From NCBI RefSeq assembly GCF_014633365.1, contig NC_068346.1, forward strand, positions 34,225,191-34,289,190: DNA of 64,000 nucleotides, in the 5' to 3' direction. Each line of letters starts with the position of its first letter. The stretch's first letter is position 1. The stretch comes from Diospyros lotus. Its lineage: Eukaryota > Streptophyta > Magnoliopsida > Ericales > Ebenaceae. Positions 57,157 through 64,000 of the stretch are shown piece after piece. Under the pieces are notes generated by a model, which was not told where the DNA came from, did no database searches, and saw only the letters and a program-made list of their open reading frames with translations. The position numbers and the translations under genes are program-made.

Positions 57157-60100
57157 TCACAGAAACAAATAAGGATATTTCTCTTTCATGACATCTTCCA
57201 TCTCCCAAGTAGCCTCACCCTCACTATGGTTGTTCCACTGGACTTTAACGGAAGCTATTTCTTTAGATCTAAGCTTTCTGACCTGCCTATCTAAGATCTT
57301 AACAGGTTGCTCTTCATATTGCAAGCTTGGTTAGATCATAGTGGGTGCTGTCGGGGCAAAACATGAGAGGGGTCTCCAATAACCTCGCGTAGCATCGACA
57401 CATGAAATATGGGGTGCACTCTAACCATCGACGGTGGTAGTGCCAACTCATAAGCTACCTTCCCAATCCGCCTAAGGATGCGAAAGGGTCCAACATACCG
57501 AGGACTGAGCTTACCTCTCCTCCCAAACCTCACTACCCCCTTCATAGGCGATACTCTAAGGTATACCAAATCATCAACTGCAAACTCTAAGGGTCGACGC
57601 CTACGATCTGCATACGACTTCTGACGGCTCTGAGCTGTCAAAAGCCTATCACGAACTACCTGGACGATCTCCATGCTTTGGCCAACTAGATCTGGGCCAA
57701 TAAGTCGTCTCTCACCAACCTCAAACCAACCTAAGGGTGACCTACATCGTCGACCATATAGTGCCTCGTAAGATGCCATTTGAATGCTGGATTGATAGCT
57801 ATTGTTATATGCAAATTCGACATACGATAAATTCTTCTCCCAACTACCCTTGAAATCAAGGGCACACGCCCTAAGCATGTCCTCAAGTATCTGGATAGTC
57901 CTCTCTGACTGGCCATCCGTCTGGGGGTGAAACGCAGTACTCAATGCTAACTGCGTACCCAAAGCCTCATGAAATGAGCCCCAATACCGAGAGGTAAATA
58001 TGGACCCTCTATCAGAAATAATAGAAATGGGTACTCTGTGATATCGTACAATCTCATGAATAAACTTCTGAGCTAACTGAGAAGCAGTAAATGACGTACG
58101 TACAGCAATAAAACGAGCTGTCTTCGTTAGGCGATCTACTACTACCCATACTGAATCATGTCCCGCAGGGGACCTCGGCAATCCTGTAACCATATCCATG
58201 GTAATATGTTCCCATTTCCATTCTGGAATTGGGATGCTCTCTAACAAACCTCCTGGCCTCTTATGCTCCGCCTTCACCTGCTGACAGACTTGGCAAGTTA
58301 GACACGTACGAGCAACATCTACCTTAAGGCGCGGCCACCAAAACAACTGTTTTAGGTCCTGGTACATCTTAGTAGTCCCTGGGTGAATGGAAAATCGAGA
58401 GTGATGAGCCTCCGTAAGGATCCTACTCCTCAACTCGTCCACCTCGGGGACACAAAGCCGAGCCCTGAATCTCAACCCTCCAGAAGGGTCAATAGAAAAA
58501 TCCAATGCCTTACCTTCTCCGACATCTTTAATGATCTTGGCTAAACTAGGGTCCTTAACTTGAGCCACCTTAATCTCCTCCATCAAAGAAGACCTAAGCT
58601 AGATGTGCGCCAAAAATCCCCGAGATTCAGATATCTCTAAACGTGCACCACTCCGCTCTAAACTATGTAACTGCTCCACTAACGGTCTCCTCCAACTAGA
58701 AATATGAGCAAGGCTACCCATAAACTTCCTACTCAAGGCATCTGCTACTACGTTAGCCTTTCCTGGGTGGTACAAAATATGGATATCATAGTCCATAAGG
58801 AGTTCCATCCACCTACGCTGTCTCAAATTCAGGTCCCGCTGGTCAAAAATGTACTTGAGGCTCTTATGATCCGTGAACACCTTGTAGGTCTCGCCGTACA
58901 AGTAATGCCGTCATATCTTGAGAGCGAATACTACAACAGCCATCTCGAGGTCATGAGTAGGATAGTTCTGCTCATGTTTCTTCAACTGCCTAGAAGCATA
59001 CGCAATAACACTCCCACGTTGCATCAACACACATCCTAATCCAACCCTCGACGCATCACAATACACGGCATAACCCCCACTCGCTGATGGTAGGGTTAAC
59101 ACTGGCGTTGTAGTCAAACGCCGCTTCAACTCATTGAAGCTTTGATCACATGAATCTGACCACTCAAACTTTACATTCTTTTGGGTGAGACGCGTCATCG
59201 GCACTGCAATCTTAGAAAAATCCTTCACAAAGCGACGGTAGTATTCTGCTAGACCTAGGAAACTACGTATCTCGGTAACTGTAGTGGGTCTAGGCCACTG
59301 AGCCACAACCTTTATCTTCTTTTGGTCCACTTGGATCCCTTGACTAGATACAACATGCCCCCAAAAGCCAACACTTTCTAGCCAAAACTCACACTTTGAA
59401 AATTTGGCATATAACTCATTCTCACGAAGGGCTTGCAAAACCGTCCTAAGATGGTGTTCATGCTCAACATCACTCCTCGAGTACACCAATATGTCGTCTA
59501 TGAACACGATGACGAATCGATCCAAGAAATTTCGAAATACCCTGTTCATCAAGGCCATGAATGCTGCCGGGACATTCGTTAACCCGAATGACATCACCAA
59601 AAACTCGTAATGCCCATACCGAGTGCGAAAGGCAGTCTTGGGAATATCCTGATTCCTGATCCTCAATTGATGGTATCCTGATCTCAAATCAATCTTAGAA
59701 AATCGCCTCGCGCCTTGCAACTGATCAAATAGGTCATCAATGCGTGGCAACGGATATTGGTTACGAATAGTAACTTTGTTTAATTGACGATAGTCAATGC
59801 AAAGTCTCAAACTCCCATCATTTTTCTTCACAAATAGCACCGGCGCACCCCATGGCGACGTGCTAGGCCTAATAAAGCCTTTATCTAAGAGTTCTTGTAA
59901 TTGATCCTTCAACTCCCTCAATTCCGCTGGGGCCATTCTATATGGGGGTATCGAAATAGGTTGAGCCTCCGGTACTAGGTCGATACAAAACTTAATCTCT
60001 CGATCAGGTGGTAATCCCGGAAGCTCCTCGGGAAAAACGTCTAGGAACTCACACATTACCGGGACTCCACTAACCTCCCCAACTGATCGGTCACACTCTC

Positions 60101-62045
60101 TCACGACTGCCAAGAACCCTTCACAACCTCTGCTCAACATACGTTGCGCCTTTATAGCTGATATCAACATGCTAGCCCCTCGAGTCCTATCTCCCTGGAT
60201 ATAAAACAAATCCTCATCAGAAATATCAAAGTAAACGCGTTTCTGACGACAGTCTAGGCTAGCGTGGCACGAAGCTAACCAGTCCATACCTAAAATGGCA
60301 TCAAACTCCATAGAACCGAGTAAAAAAAGATCTGCTAGCATATCCCTACCCACGAGAGAAACAACACAAGCCCGATACTCTCGCACTACCTGTAGGGCAT
60401 CACCCACATGAGTCCCTACTAACATGGGCTCGCCCAGAGGAGTGGCACTTACTCCCAGACAGGGAACAAACTGCTGCGATACAAACGAATGCGTCGCCCC
60501 GGGATCAAATAGCACGTGTGCACTGTGACCACAAATATGAACCGTACCTGTCACCACCTGATTGGATGCCTGGGCATCCTGAGTCGTCATATGATAGACC
60601 CTCGGCTGACTCTGTGGGCCATGTCCCCCTCGAGGCTGGGGAGCGCTGCTCTGAGCTTTAGATGTCGGCTGCTGGGCTGGAGCCTGTCGTCCTGGAGGGC
60701 CTCGCCCTAGCTGTGAATAGTCCCTCTGTATGTGACCTGGTTGTCCACACCTAAAGCATGTAATCGGGGGCTTCGCATACCTGCACACCCCTGAGTGTCT
60801 CTTCTTACATGTCGGACATAGGGGCCTCTCTTCCTGTCTCTGCTGCCACTGCCGCCGCTGTTGCTGTCTCTGGGAAGGGGGCGTAGGCAATGAAGGAAAT
60901 GGTGGCGCTACTGCCAACGGCTGCAAACTCGTCGTGCCCTTCCCCTTCTTCCCAGAAGAGAAGGAAGTACCACTATCGCCTCTAGCCCTCTTCAAGTCTC
61001 TAGCTACCCTGTCCTCTGTTGCACGTGCCTCAAGGGCTAAGGCACTATCAAATGCCTTCTCATAAGTGCCAAAATGAGTGGCGTGCAAACTCCTAAACCA
61101 CGGCTCGATCAATCGAGATATGTAGCGTGTAATCCTGTCCTGCTCCGTAGGAACCAAAGCAGGTGCAAACTATGAGAGCTCGATGAATAATGCATCATAA
61201 CGCTCAATGCTCATATCTGGGGTCTGTCTTAGGGCCTCAAACTGCTGGGACCTCTGGAATCTCATAGTGCTAGAGACATATTTTGCCAAAAATAGTCTCT
61301 TAAACTCAGCCCATCCTAACGGGGCATCACCCTGCCGTCTCCTCAATACATCATACCACACGCTCGCTTCACCATGAAGACAAAAAGAGGTGAGCTCCAC
61401 CATCCGGTAGCCATGTATGCGAGAACCTCTCTTCAGTTTGTCCAACTGATCCAAAAACTCTTCAGCCTTATCTCTCGCACCTCTGAACTGGGGCGGCTTC
61501 AGACCCATAAACTGCTCAAACTCATAATCTATCCCAACGGCCTCAGGGTCCACTGGAAGGTCAACTGGAGGCTGTCCCCTAGTCTCCCCCGCATCGCCAG
61601 TGCCGACGGCAACACCTGCAGCGCCACCGCTAACGGCGCCCCTGTCGCCACCAGCCACAGCACCGTCGCCAGTGCCGCCACTAGTGCCACCTCTAGTGCC
61701 GTCCTCAGTGCCATCTCCAGTACCGCCACCAACCCTAGTATCAGGGCTCACACCCCCTGGCGCCTCTGGCTGTCTCTGAGAATTAACTATATTTGTCAAC
61801 AGCACCGTGATGTTTGCCAAGGAGTCAATAATCAGCTGGTCCCTATCTCTCGCCGGAGTATTACCATCAAAGTCAACTCCACTGCGACCCGAACCATGGC
61901 CCCGGCCACGTCATTCGCCACAACCTCGTCCACGGCCTCTGACCGTGTAACCGCTGGTAGGTAAGGGCTGAGGAGCCTGATCACCCCCTAAAGAATCTGT
62001 CTGCCTGGATGTTGTCCGAGAACAAGGAGGAATCGTCCCTATCAT
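57157..62045 (-). pseudogene. Defective Tekay/Del-like gag-pol polyprotein
   Basis: An ATG at 62045 (MIGTIPPC) opens the frame. In order: gag (61820-61000, e.g. KPPQFRGARDKAEEFLDQLD); a zinc knuckle CFRCGQPGH at about 60758 whose last Cys position is Tyr (60717-60719); protease ([11 protein letters not shown], about 60500); RT with FIDDILVYS (about 59500); RNase H ([17 protein letters not shown], about 58870-58820); integrase with an HHCC region (about 58470-58270), DRLTKTARFI, SDRGSIFTSRYW and the GPF motif (about 57450); chromodomain remnant KILDRQVRKLRSKE to WEMEDV (57300-57160). Breaks: in-frame stops at about 61907, 61167, 58908 and 58596, and a frame change near 57340 that puts the chromodomain out of frame. 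It has no known host role. Confidence 0.92.
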
Positions 62046-62276
62046 CGTACTGATAGGTCAATAAGAGTAGCAATAGAATCTGAAAGCAAAAGATTAAATG
62101 ATACTAGACTCTAACACCCTTAGCAAAAGCTAGATCAATAATGTGCCATAGCTCACACCACGATCTAAAACCCAGCTAAGAATGGCTCTGTGGGACTCAA
62201 GGAGACAAGACCTTAGACAAGGCTAGAGAATCGAATAGAATCAAAAGACACAAGCCTAACTCAAGAGTAACCTAGT

Positions 62277-62287
62277 CTCTGATACCA
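62277..62287 (-). other. Primer-binding site of the Tekay/Del-like element
   Basis: Minus strand TGGTATCAGAG, complementary to the 3' end of initiator methionine tRNA, three bases after the 5' LTR. Confidence 0.9.
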
Positions 62288-62290
62288 ATC

Positions 62291-64000
62291 TGTCACGACC
62301 CGAAATCTGGTATGTCATGAGCAGCATTAATCCCTAGGCCCAGCGGCCCCAAAATGGACTAGTAAGCCTCTTCTCTAGCTCGATTTGAATAAAACAATAT
62401 TACTGACAAGATATAGAACATGAATAAAATACCAATTCACCTTCTAACATAATATTTCAATATTTCATATACAGCAGCTGTACAAAATAAGAATATCTAT
62501 CACACTGCTGTCCATAATACATACCCAATCCCGTATCTCGGGCCCTTGGCACAATTATGTGCCAACAAAAATAAAGACAAAACATCAGACTCTACAACAC
62601 GTGTATGTCTCCACAGAACATCCTATAATACATACGGAATCAAAATAGGGTATGATATCATACCAGAAGATTTGCTGGACCAATAATCAAAAGGAGAATT
62701 CCCTGAAAATATTTTTAATAAAACGAGGTGAGTCTTATGGACTCGCGAGTATAAGGTATGTCATGCCCACTAGGAGAGTATACAATAAAAATGCTAAGAT
62801 GATCATTATCAGTACAATAACATAATAACAGTGTAAACAGTGGAAATATGATCCATAAGTTTAAATAATTTGAAGTTTCAAAGGAAAACATAGTGTAGGA
62901 AAAATAGGTGCCTAAAGACAACCCCCATAAGTTGTTCTCTAACCACCTAAGTCCCCTATACTTTTGTATGAGATGCATGCACTGATTCTGATGACACACT
63001 AATAGAAACTGGCCTAACGCCTATATACACATGCACACAAGTATATATATCGGCACATACATCATCATCACACAATATCATCATAAAGGCCCACGTGATA
63101 GCAGTGCCGAAACATACTATCCGTGTCTCTCATGGCCTTGGCATGCCAAGCCTCACAATACCATGATCTTTTCCTACTGTGAGTCACTAGAGAATCTACT
63201 AGATAGTCCTCTAATAATAATGCAAATGATACCCTAATTTATGTACAAGTCATAATCATTTATCATTTCATGTGGTGCCTAAAATACACCATATCATTCA
63301 ATATTTCACATTTTCAAAACAAGAAATCAGTTAGGGTATCTTTCTGTTTATGTTTCTCCTAGTAGGATGAAAATATTTCATGCAATTTAGGAACATTTAA
63401 AAGAGAATATTTTATATGATTCGCATATAGAAATCATTCACAAGTTATGCATAGAACAATTTATATACGTGCATAAAAATATGATAAACATAACATATCC
63501 TGTCTACTCGCTTGGGAAACGATGACTCAAGTCTGAGTCTGGGAAGAAGATCGAACAAAATCCTGAGAATCTGATCCTACAATAAATAGAATGGGGTGAT
63601 CACATTTAGGTAATAAGAATAACGATGAAATGGAATTACCAAAAACCCTAACCATTACCTAACACCCTGAATTGATTATTTTATACCTTAGCCCGCGCAA
63701 TATTCAAATCTGGCGTCATGAAATTCGTCGAGCTAAGCCATCGACTACGTCATCATGCCTTGCCTTGCATGCTACGCGTAAGTGTATAGTGGAATTACAC
63801 ACCCACTTATAGGCTGCAATATCATAATATATATATATATATATTTACCCATAAACTAGTTTTCTTTTAATATAGATAATAATATATTTTTTATCTAAAT
63901 TCCTCCTTTATCAAAAATACATACATATATATATATATTTATAACTAAATTGATAAATTTTCTTAAAAACTTAATAATTAATTAATAATTTAATAAATGG
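62291..64000 (-). repeat. 5' LTR of the Tekay/Del-like element (truncated by window end)
   Basis: Begins tgtcacgacccgaaatctgg on the plus strand and matches 54111-55830 throughout, with about 2% substitutions and a small TA-repeat length difference near 63829. About 1.3 kb more is expected beyond the window. Confidence 0.95.

Larger units (their letters stand above)
54111..64000 (-). mobile_element. Ty3/Gypsy chromovirus of Tekay/Del type, minus orientation, right LTR cut by the window end
   Basis: From right to left (its 5' to 3'): 5' LTR from beyond 64000 to 62291, primer-binding site, gag-protease-RT-RNase H-integrase-chromodomain, polypurine tract, 3' LTR 57122-54111. The order RT before integrase defines Gypsy, and the chromodomain tail with a GPF motif identifies a chromovirus. 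Left flank is cctac; the right flank is out of view. The two LTRs differ at about 36 of about 1,700 comparable positions by eye (about 2%), nearly all transitions, so the insertion is recent. In-frame stops and a frameshift make this copy defective. Confidence 0.95.

Noticed and set aside
61374..61964. 196-codon plus-strand ORF opposite the Tekay gag
   Set aside because: Shadow of the Ala/Gly-rich gag region on the minus strand; no independent features.

Overview
The window is nuclear DNA from a flowering plant, most likely a eudicot. It has intron-rich genes with GT-AG junctions, AT-rich introns, and many plant retrotransposons and hAT-type elements. Three host genes are clear from their spliced translations, all on the minus strand. 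(1) A class I KNOX gene of KNAT2/6 type at 5.8-6.5 kb shows KNOX1 and KNOX2 exons, but no ELK/homeobox exon is visible in the 5.7 kb downstream. (2) A complete nuclear gene for a plastid Clp protease subunit (CLPP5 type) lies at 9.6-17.2 kb, with nine coding exons, 305 codons and an intact catalytic triad. (3) A complete EFR3-like/SRL2-like ARM-repeat protein gene lies at 18.3-39.8 kb, with 19 coding exons and about 994 codons. It is stretched by a Copia element in one intron and a 2.56 kb solo LTR in another.

Layout: 1-1.2 kb, end of an LTR retrotransposon with minisatellite-like repeats; 1.5-2.2 kb, a hAT-type non-autonomous element; 5.8-7.0 kb, KNOX exons and a GA-rich leader; 9.6-17.2 kb, CLPP5; 18.3-40.5 kb, the EFR3-like gene, with Copia at 23.3-30.0 kb (itself hit by two hAT elements in its reverse transcriptase) and the solo LTR at 31.8-34.3 kb; 40.8-45.5 kb, a duplicated host segment flanking the 3' end of a Tat/Ogre-like Gypsy element with an antisense ORF; 45.5-50.5 kb, AT-rich DNA with a hAT element carrying a GC-rich fragment and a foldback element; 50.5 kb, a possible first exon of a plus-strand gene; 50.9-53.6 kb, a deleted Tat/Ogre-like element; 54.1-64 kb, a young Tekay/Del-like chromovirus on the minus strand with 3.0 kb LTRs, whose right LTR runs off the window.

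The host genes are not functionally linked: a meristem transcription cofactor, a plastid protease subunit and a plasma-membrane PI4-kinase scaffold. From 40.8 kb onward the window is mostly nested transposons. I found no tRNA, rRNA, CRISPR or organellar genes. I see no convincing new biological system. The most interesting points are the KNOX gene without a visible homeobox, the nested insertions, a GC-AG intron, the duplicated flanks around the Tat fragment, and a long hairpin at 49.7 kb.
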